Source: Caulobacterales bacterium (GTDB lineage Bacteria; Pseudomonadota; Alphaproteobacteria; Caulobacterales; Caulobacteraceae). From it: a stretch of DNA of 64,000 bases. Shown piece after piece: positions 42,612 to 51,536 of the stretch. Under the pieces are notes generated by a model. The model did not search any database. It worked only from the letters and a program-made list of their open reading frames with translations, and was not told where the DNA came from. The DNA lies in NCBI GenBank assembly GCA_019510435.1, contig JAEKKJ010000016.1, positions 248,001 through 312,000 of the forward strand, in the 5' to 3' direction. Each line of letters begins with the position of its first letter. Position 1 is the stretch's first letter. A program made the position numbers and the translations under genes.

Positions 42612-44843
42612 CTACTGCCGCGCCATCTCCGCCTCGCCCACGGCGTCGCCGTCGAGCTGCTGGTCGGCGTCCATGGTGACCGTGACCTTCTTCAGGACAC
42701 CGGTGAAGGCGAAGGGCGCGGCGTAGTCGGCGACCGGGCTGCCGCGGTCGAGGCCGATGTCGAGGCCCGACCAGCTGACCAGGGTGACGAAGCCGGTGGT
42801 GGCGGTGACCGAGCCGGCGGCCTCGCCATCGATGGTGAGGGTGAAGGTGCGCGGACCCTCCGGGCTCTGGACGGCAAAGACCCCGAGGCGGGTGGCGGCG
42901 GAGGGGACCGGTACGTCCGAGCTCACCGTGGTCTTCTGGCCGCCGATGTTGAGCGTGTGGTTCAGGCGCCCGCCCTTCAGATAGAGGCTGTAGCCGCTGG
43001 TGGCGTCGCCGTGGGCCAGCAGCACGCCCTGCTCGCCGCCGCTGAGCCGCACATCGGCCTCGATGCGGTAGCTGCGGGCCCGCACGTCCGGCGCGACGTC
43101 GGTGGGCAGGTGGCCCATGCCCTTGTGGAAGACGAACCGGCGGCGCGCGCCGTGGAAGCGGGCGGCGTTGTCGGCGAACCGCGGACCGAAGCGGTCGTCC
43201 AGCGGCAGGACCTTGTGCGCCTCGGCCTCGCGCCACCACTCGGCGACCATGGCCTCCAGGCGGTCCGGCTCGGCCTGGGCAAGGTCCTCGCTCTCCGAGA
43301 AATCGCGGTCCAGGTGATAGAGCTCCCACTGGTCGGCCTCGAACGGCGCGCCCGGCGGGTGGAACGCCACCGCCTTCCAGCCGTCCCGCCAGAGGCCGCG
43401 GTGGCCGAACATCTCGAAGTACTGCGGAGCGGCGCGCGGCGGGGCGGCCGGATCGCGCAGGCTGCCGGCGAAGCTCTCACCCTCCAGCGGCGCCTGGGCC
43501 ACGCCCTGCACCTCGGCCGGCGGCGCGATCCCGATCACCTCCAGCAGGGTCGGGACCAGGTCGCTGGCGTGGGCGAAGTGCGGGCGCACCTCGCCACGGG
43601 CCGCCACCCCGTTCGGCCACGACACCACCAGCGGGTCGCGGATTCCCCCGCCGTGGGTGTTCTGCTTGTAGCGCTTCAGCGGGGTGTTGGAGGCCATCGC
43701 CCAGCCGTGCGGGAAGTTCGCGTGGGTGTCCGGCCCGCCGATGCCGTCGAGGCGCGCCAGCTTCTCGGCCATGGGCTCGCCGCGGAAGTTGAAGGGGCCC
43801 ATGGCGTTGACGAAGCCCAGGGGCCCGCCCTCCTGGCTGGCGCCGTTGTCCGACATGACGATGATCAGGGTGTCGTCGCGGATCCCGGCCTGCTCCAGGA
43901 AGCCGACCAGGCGAGCGAGGTGCTGGTCGGCGTGGTCGAGCATCGCGGCGAAGGCGCTCTGCAGGCGGGTGAAGACCCGGCGCTCGTCGTCGGAATAGGT
44001 CTCCCAGGCGCGAACGCCCTCGTTGCGCGGCGGCAGGCGGGTGTCGGGCGGGACGAGGCCCATGGCCTTCTGGCGCGCCAGGCGCCGCTCGCGCTCCACA
44101 TCCCAGCCGCCGTCGAAAACCCGATCGTAGCCCTTGATCAGCTCCGGCGGGGCCTGGTGCGGCGCGTGGCAGGCGCCGGGGGCGAGCCAGAGCAGCCAGG
44201 GCGTCTGCGGCGCGTCGGCCACGTGGTCGGCGATGTAGCGGATCGACTGGTCCACCAGGTCGGCGGTGAGGTGGTAGCCGTCGGCATGGGTGCCGGGCGG
44301 GGCGATGGGCGTGTTGTCGCGCACCAGCTCCGGGGCGTACTGGTCCGTCTCGGCATCCATGAAGCCGTAGAAGCGGTCGAAGCCACGGCCCAGCGGCCAG
44401 CCGTCGAACGGCCCCGACGGCCCGGTCTCGGTCAGCGGCGTCACGTGCCACTTGCCCACCATGTAGTTGCGGTAGCCGTGCGGGCGCAGCATCTCGGGCA
44501 GGGTCCCCGCCTCGCGGGCGATCTTGCCGCGATAGCCCGGATAGCCGCTGTCGAAGTTGGCGAGGCACCCGACGCCCACCGAGTGGTGGTTGCGGCCGGT
44601 GAGCAGGGCCGCCCGGGTCGTCGAGCACATGGCGGTGGTGTGGAAGCCGGCGTAGCGCAGGCCCTCCGCGGCCAGCCGGTCGATGGTGGGCGTGCGGATC
44701 GGCGAGCCGTAGCAGCCGAAGTCCGAGAACCCCACGTCGTCGAACAGCACCACCAGGATGTTGGGCGCGCCCGCCGGCGGCTTCGGCGGATCCGGCCAGA
44801 AGGGCGTGGAGTCCGCGACGGTTCGCCCGATCTTCGCCGCCAT
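42612..44843 (-). CDS. Arylsulfatase, formylglycine type
   Basis: Hydrolyses sulfate esters. The 743-residue alkaline-phosphatase-fold enzyme has the metal-binding Asp35-Asp36 (in VLFDDVGFSD). The formylglycine precursor is Cys73 in the motif CSTTRAALLTGRNHH (73-87), a variant with Thr where many sulfatases have Pro. MVGKWHVTP and the late metal site SDNGASQEGG follow. A C-terminal ~200-residue extension is beta-rich, as in large PAS-like arylsulfatases. The ATG at 44843 fits the family start; the open frame continues to 45002 with an unlikely N-terminus. No formylglycine-generating enzyme or maturation gene is adjacent. It is divergent from the histidine kinase. Confidence 0.9.
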   Translation of the reverse strand: MAAKIGRTVADSTPFWPDPPKPPAGAPNILVVLFDDVGFSDFGCYGSPIRTPTIDRLAAEGLRYAGFHTTAMCSTTRAALLTGRNHHSVGVGCLANFDSGYPGYRGKIAREAGTLPEMLRPHGYRNYMVGKWHVTPLTETGPSGPFDGWPLGRGFDRFYGFMDAETDQYAPELVRDNTPIAPPGTHADGYHLTADLVDQSIRYIADHVADAPQTPWLLWLAPGACHAPHQAPPELIKGYDRVFDGGWDVERERRLARQKAMGLVPPDTRLPPRNEGVRAWETYSDDERRVFTRLQSAFAAMLDHADQHLARLVGFLEQAGIRDDTLIIVMSDNGASQEGGPLGFVNAMGPFNFRGEPMAEKLARLDGIGGPDTHANFPHGWAMASNTPLKRYKQNTHGGGIRDPLVVSWPNGVAARGEVRPHFAHASDLVPTLLEVIGIAPPAEVQGVAQAPLEGESFAGSLRDPAAPPRAAPQYFEMFGHRGLWRDGWKAVAFHPPGAPFEADQWELYHLDRDFSESEDLAQAEPDRLEAMVAEWWREAEAHKVLPLDDRFGPRFADNAARFHGARRRFVFHKGMGHLPTDVAPDVRARSYRIEADVRLSGGEQGVLLAHGDATSGYSLYLKGGRLNHTLNIGGQKTTVSSDVPVPSAATRLGVFAVQSPEGPRTFTLTIDGEAAGSVTATTGFVTLVSWSGLDIGLDRGSPVADYAAPFAFTGVLKKVTVTMDADQQLDGDAVGEAEMARQ

Positions 44844-45007
44844 CCGCGCCCCCAGGAAGTGGCGCGCACCATGCCGCATCATCGCCAGGCAGCCAAGCCT
44901 TTGAAAGGCCTGGAAGCTCCACGCCGCCGCGGCCGGGACCCCCAGAACCAGTCGTACACACCTGCCTGGCAAGTATAGGATGGTCAAAGCCACGGGGGGC
45001 AAAGACG

Positions 45008-46084
45008 ATGGGCGGTGTCTGGAACGTCATCCGGGAGTTCTTCGCGACCAATGCGTTGAGCCCGCACGGCATCTGCCTGCTGTGGCGCCCGGAGCTGATC
45101 TGGACCCACGCCGTCTCCGACACCGTGATTGGGATCGCCTATTTCTCGATCCCGCTCGCGCTCGCCGCCTTTGTGCGCCGACGGCCGGACATCCGGTTCA
45201 GCTGGGCCGTCTGGATGTTCGTGGCCTTCATCACCCTGTGCGGCGCGACCCACTTCATGATGGTGGCCACGCTCTGGCAGCCGATCTATGGCGTCGAGGC
45301 GGTGATCAAGGCGGCGACGGCCGTGGCCTCGCTGGTGACCGCCATGGCCCTATGGCCGCTGCTGCCGAAGGCGATCGCCCTGCCCTCCACGGCCCGCCTG
45401 GAGGCCAGCCTCGCCGAGCGGGACGCGGCCCTGGTCGAGCTGCGCGCGGCCATGGACACCATGGTCGAGATGCGGGAGCACGAGGCGCGCCAGAAGCTCC
45501 TGCTCGACGAGCTGAACCACCGGGTGAAGAACTCGCTGACGGCGGTGCAGTCGATCGCCGCCCAGACCTTCGCCGACGCCCAGGCGGTGCAGCCGGCCCA
45601 CGACCTCTTCGTCGAACGGCTGATGGCGCTGTCGACGACGCACAACCTCCTGGTCGAGCAGGCCTGGGAAGGCGCCAGGTTCTGCGAACTGGTGCACGCC
45701 ACACTCAAGCCCTACGGCCGCCCCTACGCCTACGCCGGCCCGGACCTGCAGCTCGACGCCAACCTCGCGGTAAGCCTGGGCATGGCGCTGCACGAGCTGG
45801 CCACCAACGCGCTGAAGCACGGCGCCTGGCGCGGACCTGGCCGCATCTCGGTGACGGTGATCGAGGAGCCGGGCGCCATGGTGCGGATCGTCTGGCGCGA
45901 GAGCGGCGGGCCCGCGGTCCGGGCGCCCGAGCGCCGCGGGTTCGGCTCACGCCTGCTGGAGAAGGGCGTGGCCACCGAGGTGGGCGGCGAGGTCAGCCTG
46001 GATTTCGCGCACGAGGGCCTGGTCTGCGTCATCTACGCCGCGATCAGCGATCGCCTGAAGCTGGCCGAGCCGCAGGCCGCCTGA
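45008..46084 (+). CDS. HWE-family histidine kinase with ethylene-receptor-like sensor domain
   Basis: The 358-residue protein has an N-terminal three-helix membrane domain that closely resembles the plant ETR1 ethylene-binding domain. Asp38 in HAVSDTVIG, the AYFSIPL segment with Tyr45 and Pro49, and LCGATH with Cys78 and His82 correspond to ETR1 Asp25, Tyr32, Pro36, Cys65 and His69, the last two being copper ligands there. A linker follows. The kinase core has the acceptor His171 in ELNHRVKNS, ALHELATNALKHGA (N box) and the HWE-type VWRE. No response regulator is adjacent. The ligand is inferred. It is divergent from the sulfatase gene. Confidence 0.88.
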   Translation: MGGVWNVIREFFATNALSPHGICLLWRPELIWTHAVSDTVIGIAYFSIPLALAAFVRRRPDIRFSWAVWMFVAFITLCGATHFMMVATLWQPIYGVEAVIKAATAVASLVTAMALWPLLPKAIALPSTARLEASLAERDAALVELRAAMDTMVEMREHEARQKLLLDELNHRVKNSLTAVQSIAAQTFADAQAVQPAHDLFVERLMALSTTHNLLVEQAWEGARFCELVHATLKPYGRPYAYAGPDLQLDANLAVSLGMALHELATNALKHGAWRGPGRISVTVIEEPGAMVRIVWRESGGPAVRAPERRGFGSRLLEKGVATEVGGEVSLDFAHEGLVCVIYAAISDRLKLAEPQAA

Positions 46085-46129
46085 GCCGGGCCGGGCCCCC
46101 GCACCGACAGCGCCTCCGCTTCGAGCAAG

Positions 46130-46696
46130 TTATCGGCGGGCGGCCCAGGTCTCCTCGGCTCGCGCCTTCAGCGCCTCGTTCATGGCCTTGAAGCCGCGCT
46201 GCACGGTGCGGCCCATGCGCTTGCCCAGGGACGGGCCCATCAGGCCGCCGAAGATCTCGCCGTTGTCGACCACGCAGCCGGTCTCGGCCAGAGCCTCGAT
46301 CTCCACATAGCGGATGGTCTTGATCAGCCCGCCCAGCATGGTCAGCTGCCAGTGCAGCTGCTCGTTAGGCACCCACTCCAGGATCCGCGGCTTCAGCTCC
46401 TGCTGCGGCTGCCCCGGCAGCGCCAGAGTCACGGTGACCAGCTCTCCGATCCGCACCACGCCGGAGGCCTTGGGATAGGTGGGGTTCCACTCGTGCCAGC
46501 GGTCCAGGTCGCGGACGATCTCCCAGATCACCTCGGCCGGCGCCTGGATGCCGATGCGGTCCTCGATGCGGACGCCCTTCGGCGCCTTGGGCGGCGGGAT
46601 CGAGGGGCCGAGGTTGGCCACCGGCTGCATGGCCACCGGGCCGGGGCCGCGTGTGCCAAAGATGCCGGACTTGAGACGCGGCGGCTCGAACGGCAT
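46130..46696 (-). CDS. SRPBCC domain protein
   Basis: This 188-residue protein has a helix-grip (Bet v1-like) fold at about 45-180: RIGIQAPAEVIWEIVRDLDRWHEWNPTY opens it, then LTMLGGLIKTIRYVEIEAL and a C-terminal helix RTVQRGFKAMNEALKARAEE. A Pro-rich N-terminal extension precedes it. The start ATG at 46696 shares one base with the cysS stop (TGATG), so it is probably translated by coupling to cysS. The ligand is unknown. Confidence 0.82.
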   Translation of the reverse strand: MPFEPPRLKSGIFGTRGPGPVAMQPVANLGPSIPPPKAPKGVRIEDRIGIQAPAEVIWEIVRDLDRWHEWNPTYPKASGVVRIGELVTVTLALPGQPQQELKPRILEWVPNEQLHWQLTMLGGLIKTIRYVEIEALAETGCVVDNGEIFGGLMGPSLGKRMGRTVQRGFKAMNEALKARAEETWAARR

Positions 46697-48126
46697 CAGG
46701 CCTGCTCCTTCACGCGCCAGGTGGCGCCGGTGGGTCCGTCCATGACTTCCACATTCAACGCGGCCAGTTCGGCGCGGATGCGGTCGGCCTGGGGCCAGTC
46801 CTTGGCCGCTCGGGCGGCGGCCCGGTCGGCGATCAGGGCCTCCACCCTGGCCTTCAGGCCCTCGTCGGCGCCGGTCTGGAACCAGGCCTTGGGCTCCAGG
46901 GTGAGGAAACCCATCAGGTTCCCCGCGTCCAGGAGCAGGCCGCGGCCGCTCGCGACGGCGCGCGCATCCTTGGCCATGATCGCCGCCCGCACCTTGTCGG
47001 CCAGCTGGAACAGGGCGGCGAAGGCCTCCGGCGTATTGAGATCGTCGCGCAGCGCCGCCTCGACCGCCGCGTGCTCGGGCGCAGCCGCCGGGCTCTGCGC
47101 CCCGTCGGGCGCCGGATGGCCGGCCAGGAAGCGGTCGGCGTCGTCCAGCACCCGATAGAGCCGGTCCAGCGCGCTCTTGGCCTGCTCGACCAGGGCGCCG
47201 GTCCACTCCAGCTCCTGGCGATAGTGGCCGGCCAGCAGCGCCCAGCGCAGGGCTTCGCCCGGGTAGAGCTTCAACAGGTCGTGGGCCAGGGCGACGTTGC
47301 CCAGGCTCTTGGACATCTTCTCCTCACCCATGTTGAGGAAGCCGTTGTGCAGCCAGTAGTGGGCGTATTCCCGCCCCCCGTGGCCGGAGCACACGCCCTG
47401 CGCCAGCTCGTTCTCATGGTGCGGGAAGATCAGGTCGACCCCGCCGCCATGGATATCGATCGGCAGGCCCAGGGCCTCTTCAATCATCGCGGTGCACTCG
47501 ATGTGCCAGCCCGGCCGCCCGGATCCCCAGGGGCTCTCCCATTCGGGCTCGCCAGGCTTGCTCGGCTTCCACAATACGAAGTCGCGCGGGTCCTTCTTGT
47601 AGGGCGCCACGTCCACACGGGCCCCCGCGATCAGGTCGTCCATCGGCTTCTTCGACAGCCGGCCGTAGTCGGCGAAAGCCTGGGTGTCGAAGAGCACATG
47701 GCCCTCGGCGGCGTAGGCGGCGTTCTGGCGCACCAGGTCGCCGATCATCGAGATGATCGCGTCCATGGTCTCGGTGACCCGCGGCTGGAAGGTCGGCGGC
47801 AGGGCGCCCAGCGCGGCCGCGTCGGCGTTGTAGGCGTCCAGGTAGCGGTCGGTGATCGTGCGGATCGGCACGCCTTCCTCGGCGGCCTTGCGGTTGATCT
47901 TGTCGTCCACGTCCGTGACGTTGGCCGCATAGACGACCTTGTCCTCGCCGTAGAGCGCGCGCAGCACCCGGAACAGCAGGTCGAAGACCACCACCGGCCG
48001 GAAATTGCCGATGTGGGCGAAGTTGTAGACCGTCGGCCCGCACACATAGATCGTCACCCGGCCGGGATCGGAGGGGACGAAGTCCCGCTTGGTGCGGGTC
48101 ATGGTGTCGAAGAGTTTCAGGCTCAT
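46696..48126 (-). CDS. cysS: Cysteinyl-tRNA synthetase
   Basis: Charges tRNA-Cys. The 476-residue class I synthetase starts MSLKLFDTMTRTK and has VCGPTVYNFAHIGN (the HIGH-type motif is HIGN here, a common CysS variant), a catalytic zinc site around CTAMIEEALG and HHENELAQ, and KMSKSLGN. Length is normal. The frame continues beyond 48126 but that extension has no family character. It is divergent from folE. Confidence 0.96.
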   Translation of the reverse strand: MSLKLFDTMTRTKRDFVPSDPGRVTIYVCGPTVYNFAHIGNFRPVVVFDLLFRVLRALYGEDKVVYAANVTDVDDKINRKAAEEGVPIRTITDRYLDAYNADAAALGALPPTFQPRVTETMDAIISMIGDLVRQNAAYAAEGHVLFDTQAFADYGRLSKKPMDDLIAGARVDVAPYKKDPRDFVLWKPSKPGEPEWESPWGSGRPGWHIECTAMIEEALGLPIDIHGGGVDLIFPHHENELAQGVCSGHGGREYAHYWLHNGFLNMGEEKMSKSLGNVALAHDLLKLYPGEALRWALLAGHYRQELEWTGALVEQAKSALDRLYRVLDDADRFLAGHPAPDGAQSPAAAPEHAAVEAALRDDLNTPEAFAALFQLADKVRAAIMAKDARAVASGRGLLLDAGNLMGFLTLEPKAWFQTGADEGLKARVEALIADRAAARAAKDWPQADRIRAELAALNVEVMDGPTGATWRVKEQA

Positions 48127-48290
48127 GGTCCAGCTAACGCAGGGTGACGGTTGCCCGAGGCGGGCCTGGCCCCATATACAGATCGCCCGGACGAGAGGCC
48201 AACCGCCGTCGTCCGCAGTGAAAGGGTGGCACGCGTCATTTCCGGGACCCTCGTCCCGGCGCAACTCAGCCCTGGAAAGAACTGCCTCTC

Positions 48291-48923
48291 ATGGATGCTC
48301 CTTCCCGTGACCGAACCCTGATCGGGTCCGACGACATCGATCTTGAGCCGATCAAGCGCCCGAGCCGCGAGGAGGCCATGGAGGCCGTCCGTACGCTGAT
48401 CGCCTGGGCCGGCGACGACCCGCGGCGCGAGGGCGTCATCGACACGCCCAAGCGCGTGGTGGACGCCTATTCCGAGTGGTTCGAAGGCTACAGCCTGGAC
48501 CCGGCCAAGGAGCTCTCGCGCACCTTCGAGGACGTGCAGGGCTACGACGACATCGTCATGCTGCGCGACATCGAGGTGGAGAGCCACTGCGAGCACCACA
48601 TGGCGCCGTTCCTGGGCAAGGCCTTCGTGGCCTACATGCCCACCAACCGCGTGGTGGGTATCTCCAAGCTGGCCAAGGTGGTGGAGATCTTCGCCCGCCG
48701 TCTCCAGACCCAGGAGACCATGACCCAGCAGATCGCCGACGCCATCACCGACAGCCTGCGCCCCGCGGGCGTGGCGGTGCTGATCGATGCGGCCCACCAG
48801 TGCATGACCACCCGCGGCGTGCACCACCGGCACGTCTCGACCATCACCACCCAGTTCACCGGCGTCTTCAAGACCGACCCCACCCTGCGCCAGCGCTTCC
48901 TGGACTTCGCGAACCGGCGGTAG
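48291..48923 (+). CDS. folE: GTP cyclohydrolase I
   Basis: Converts GTP to dihydroneopterin triphosphate, the first step of folate synthesis. The 210-residue protein has the zinc ligands Cys100 and His103 in ESHCEHHMAPF, and the third Cys in AAHQCMTTRG (about 171). GVHHRHVSTITTQFTG is also present. Length is normal. It is divergent from cysS, with 164 bases between starts containing both promoters. A perfect hairpin follows the stop. Confidence 0.96.
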   Translation: MDAPSRDRTLIGSDDIDLEPIKRPSREEAMEAVRTLIAWAGDDPRREGVIDTPKRVVDAYSEWFEGYSLDPAKELSRTFEDVQGYDDIVMLRDIEVESHCEHHMAPFLGKAFVAYMPTNRVVGISKLAKVVEIFARRLQTQETMTQQIADAITDSLRPAGVAVLIDAAHQCMTTRGVHHRHVSTITTQFTGVFKTDPTLRQRFLDFANRR

Positions 48924-48927
48924 GAAC

Positions 48928-48956
48928 GTTCCTCTCCCACAACGTGGGAGAGGAAC
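48928..48956. terminator. Perfect 13-bp hairpin after folE
   Basis: GTTCCTCTCCCAC (48928-48940) and GTGGGAGAGGAAC (48944-48956) form a perfect stem with an AAC loop, 5 bases after the folE stop. There is no T-run, so termination is possible but not of the classic rho-independent form. It may instead be an interspersed hairpin. Confidence 0.5.
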
Positions 48957-49004
48957 GAGGACCGGCGCCCGAAAGCCCTGGGCGCATGCGCCAGGCGGCG
49001 CCAT

Positions 49005-49403
49005 ATGACGGGCATGAGCAGCTTTCCCACCGCGCCGTCCAAGCAGGCCCTGGAGCAGGGCGAGACGCTGGCCCCGCGCTTCGACGAGACCGGGCTGATC
49101 GCCGCCATCGCCACCCACGCCGAGACCGGCGAGGTGCTGATGTTCGCCTGGATGAACGCCGAGGCCCTGGCCAAGACGCTGGAGACCGGCGAAGCCCACT
49201 ACTTCAGCCGCTCGCGCAATGAGCTCTGGCACAAGGGCGCGACCAGCGGCCAGGTCCAGCGGGTGGACGAGATGCGGGTCGACTGCGACCAGGACGCCAT
49301 CTGGATGAAGGTGCGGCCGCAGGGCGACGGCGGCGCCTGCCACACCGGGGCGCGCTCGTGCTTCTACCGTGTGGTGGAAGGCGGCCGGCTGGTGCGGCGA
49401 TGA
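49005..49403 (+). CDS. hisI: Phosphoribosyl-AMP cyclohydrolase
   Basis: Third step of histidine synthesis: opens the adenine ring of phosphoribosyl-AMP. The 132-residue stand-alone HisI has the metal site DCDQDAIWM (DCDxD), [13 protein letters not shown] and the zinc Cys pair in GARSCFYR. The ATG at 49014 (MSSFPTAPS) is an alternative start. Overlap with the LysE-family gene is 4 bases (ATGA). Confidence 0.95.
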   Translation: MTGMSSFPTAPSKQALEQGETLAPRFDETGLIAAIATHAETGEVLMFAWMNAEALAKTLETGEAHYFSRSRNELWHKGATSGQVQRVDEMRVDCDQDAIWMKVRPQGDGGACHTGARSCFYRVVEGGRLVRR

Positions 49404-50026
49404 CCGTCGTCGAGGCCCTGGCGGCCTTCAGCCTGGCCGCGGGCCTCCTGACGCTGACGCCCGGCCTGGACACCGCCCTGGTGCTGCGCACCGCGGCCAG
49501 CGAGGGACCCAAGCGCGCCGCCCTGGCCGCGGCCGGCGTGTGCCTGGGCACCCTGGGCTGGGGCGCGATCGTGGCCCTGGGCCTCGGCGCCCTGCTGGTG
49601 GCCTCGCGCCTGGCCTATGAGGTCCTGAAGTGGGCCGGCGCGGCCTACCTCGTCTGGCTGGGCCTGCAGCTGATCCTGAAACCCCGCACGGCCTTCGACC
49701 TGGGCGCGGCCGGCGCCGGACCGCGCAGCGACCTGGGCTGGCTGTGGAAGGGCGCGCTCAACAACCTTCTGAACCCCAAGGCCGGGGTGTTCTACGTGTC
49801 GTTCCTGCCGCAGTTCATCCCCCAGGGCGTGCCCGCCGGGCCGTTCGCCTTCCTGCTGGCGGCGATCCATTCGGTGTTCGGGGTGATCTTCTTCGCCGCG
49901 CTCATCGGCGCCACGCGGCCGGTGGCGCGCGTGCTGCAGCGGGCCAGCGTGGTGCGCTGGCTGGACCGCATCACCGGCGGGGTGTTCCTCGGCTTCGGCG
50001 TGCGGCTGGCGCTGGACCGCCGCTGA
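49400..50026 (+). CDS. LysE family translocator
   Basis: This is a 208-residue amino-acid exporter type protein with about six transmembrane helices and the family opening [19 protein letters not shown] (18-36) and [19 protein letters not shown] (about 116-134). RhtB/LysE proteins export amino acids and related compounds. It is coupled to hisI by an ATGA overlap, although a functional link is not obvious. The substrate is unknown. Confidence 0.9.
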   Translation: MTVVEALAAFSLAAGLLTLTPGLDTALVLRTAASEGPKRAALAAAGVCLGTLGWGAIVALGLGALLVASRLAYEVLKWAGAAYLVWLGLQLILKPRTAFDLGAAGAGPRSDLGWLWKGALNNLLNPKAGVFYVSFLPQFIPQGVPAGPFAFLLAAIHSVFGVIFFAALIGATRPVARVLQRASVVRWLDRITGGVFLGFGVRLALDRR

Positions 50027-50033
50027 TCGGGCC

Positions 50034-50492
50034 TTAGGCGGCCGCCAGGGCTTCCGGCGGCAGCACCGGCTCCAGGGCGAGCAGGGTGATGATCGCGGTG
50101 TCGACGGTGATCACGCCGCGCACGAAGGTGCGGACCGCCGGGCTGCCCACGTCAGGCGTCGCCTGCAGCATGCCTTCCTGCAGGGTGAGGATGTCGCAGA
50201 CCGCGTCCACCAGCAGGCCGAACAGCTGGCCCTCCACCTCCGCGACGATCACCACGGAGGCGGCGTTGGCGTCGCTGAGGCCAAGGCCCAGCCGCGCGGC
50301 GAAGTCGATCACCGGCAGCACCTGCCCGCGCAGGTTGATCATGCCCAGCACGTGCTCGGGCGCGTGCGGCAGCCGCGTGGAGGCGCTCCAGCCGCGGATT
50401 TCGCGGACGGACATGATGTCCACCGCAAACCTCTGGCCAGCGATCTCGACCACGATCAGCTCCTGGCCGACCGGAATTTCCGCCTGATTCAT
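50034..50492 (-). CDS. CheW-like chemotaxis adaptor
   Basis: CheW links chemoreceptors to the CheA kinase. The 152-residue single-domain protein has the typical QELIVVEIAGQRFAVDIMSV (10-29), LPHAPEHVLGMINLRGQVLP (about 42-61) and LLVDAVCDIL. It is alone, without other che genes nearby, so it may serve a non-flagellar array or an orphan receptor. The start ATG is at 50492. The 172 bases upstream are AT-richer and contain an inverted repeat. Confidence 0.92.
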   Translation of the reverse strand: MNQAEIPVGQELIVVEIAGQRFAVDIMSVREIRGWSASTRLPHAPEHVLGMINLRGQVLPVIDFAARLGLGLSDANAASVVIVAEVEGQLFGLLVDAVCDILTLQEGMLQATPDVGSPAVRTFVRGVITVDTAIITLLALEPVLPPEALAAA

Positions 50493-50598
50493 CCTGCAGT
50501 CTCCGCACACCCGACGGCATTGCAGCGCTCGAGGACTTAAATTGGCGTGAACTGCTTCATCGCTGCGACAAATTGCACAGCCAGATGAAGCGACATGA

Positions 50599-50625
50599 CT
50601 TCAGTATTAACGATAACGACTGAAG
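50599..50625. promoter_or_regulatory. Inverted repeat upstream of cheW-like gene
   Basis: CTTCAGT (50599-50605) and ACTGAAG (50619-50625) flank an AT-rich 13-base spacer, about 107-133 bases upstream of the cheW-like start. The stretch 50530-50640 is AT-rich against this high-GC background. It is a candidate promoter or operator; no sigma-factor consensus is claimed. Confidence 0.35.
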
Positions 50626-50664
50626 AGTGCAGATTCAATATTCCACAACTCAGGCGGGGTTGGC

Positions 50665-51480
50665 TCAACCCTTTCGGCCTGTGGCGACCGTCTCGCCCCG
50701 CCACCGCAGGACCAGCCGGCCACCGCGGACCTCGAACGACTCCAGGCGGCTGAGGAAGCTCATGCCCAGCAGTGAACGGGACATGGGCGCCTGGTTGACA
50801 CTCATGCGGAACCCCGGGATCGCGATAGGCCCCACCTGCAGGCTGTTGGCCGTGAAGGGCGCGCCATGGCCGACGCCGTTGGCGGTCTCGGCCTGGCCCT
50901 CGAAGCTGAGGTGATCGACGTCGATCCCGAGCCGGCGCGCGTCCTGCGGCGTCAGCACGGTGTCGGTGGAGCCCGTGTCGACCAGGAAGCTGACCCGCTG
51001 GCCGTTGACCGCACCGACCACCACGAAGCCCCCAGCGTCGGGATCCTGCGGAATGGTCAGCTCATGCTCGGCGGTCTGCACGGGATCGCCCGAGCTGAAC
51101 GCCAGGCGCAGGCGCTGCGGCACGCCGGCCAGCTCGTCGCGGTAGGCCACCACCAGAGCGAGCGCCGCCACCACCACCGCCCAGATCCCCGCGTGGCGCA
51201 GGCTCTGGCCCACCGGCGCCGCCGGGCGGCGCAGGAAGCGGGTGGAGAGCAGGAGCAGAAGGCCCACGGCATAGGCGATATTGGCCCAGTCGGCGCCCGT
51301 GCGCGCCGCTTCCGGGAAGGCGTGGACGAGGGCCAGCACCAGCCCGCCGATCGCGGCCAGCACCAGCAACCAGGCCCAAAGCCGGCTGCGGCCGCCAAGG
51401 CTGAGGCTCAAGCGGGGTCCTCGGCGCGGCGGCGGCGCCTCCGGCTCGGCACGTCCCCACGGTCCTTCCCTGTCGCTCAT
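50665..51480 (-). CDS. Membrane-anchored retropepsin-like aspartic protease (TIGR02281 type)
   Basis: The 271-residue protein has a basic cytoplasmic N-terminus, three hydrophobic segments (about 34-56, 67-83 and 97-112) and then a clan AA aspartic protease domain. The active-site motif VDTGSTDTVLT is at about 172-182, with the typical LGMSFLSRLESFEVRGGRLVL at the end. Proteases of this single-lobed type act as dimers. It probably faces the periplasm. Its targets are unknown. Confidence 0.9.
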   Translation of the reverse strand: MSDREGPWGRAEPEAPPPRRGPRLSLSLGGRSRLWAWLLVLAAIGGLVLALVHAFPEAARTGADWANIAYAVGLLLLLSTRFLRRPAAPVGQSLRHAGIWAVVVAALALVVAYRDELAGVPQRLRLAFSSGDPVQTAEHELTIPQDPDAGGFVVVGAVNGQRVSFLVDTGSTDTVLTPQDARRLGIDVDHLSFEGQAETANGVGHGAPFTANSLQVGPIAIPGFRMSVNQAPMSRSLLGMSFLSRLESFEVRGGRLVLRWRGETVATGRKG

Positions 51481-51536
51481 GCGCCCCCACGCTCCCCGCC
51501 AGCGCAAGCCATAGCACGCGCGCGGCCGATGCAACT

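Noticed and set aside
42957..44978. A 673-codon plus-strand frame opposite the sulfatase
   Set aside because: Antisense to the sulfatase motifs; no domain.
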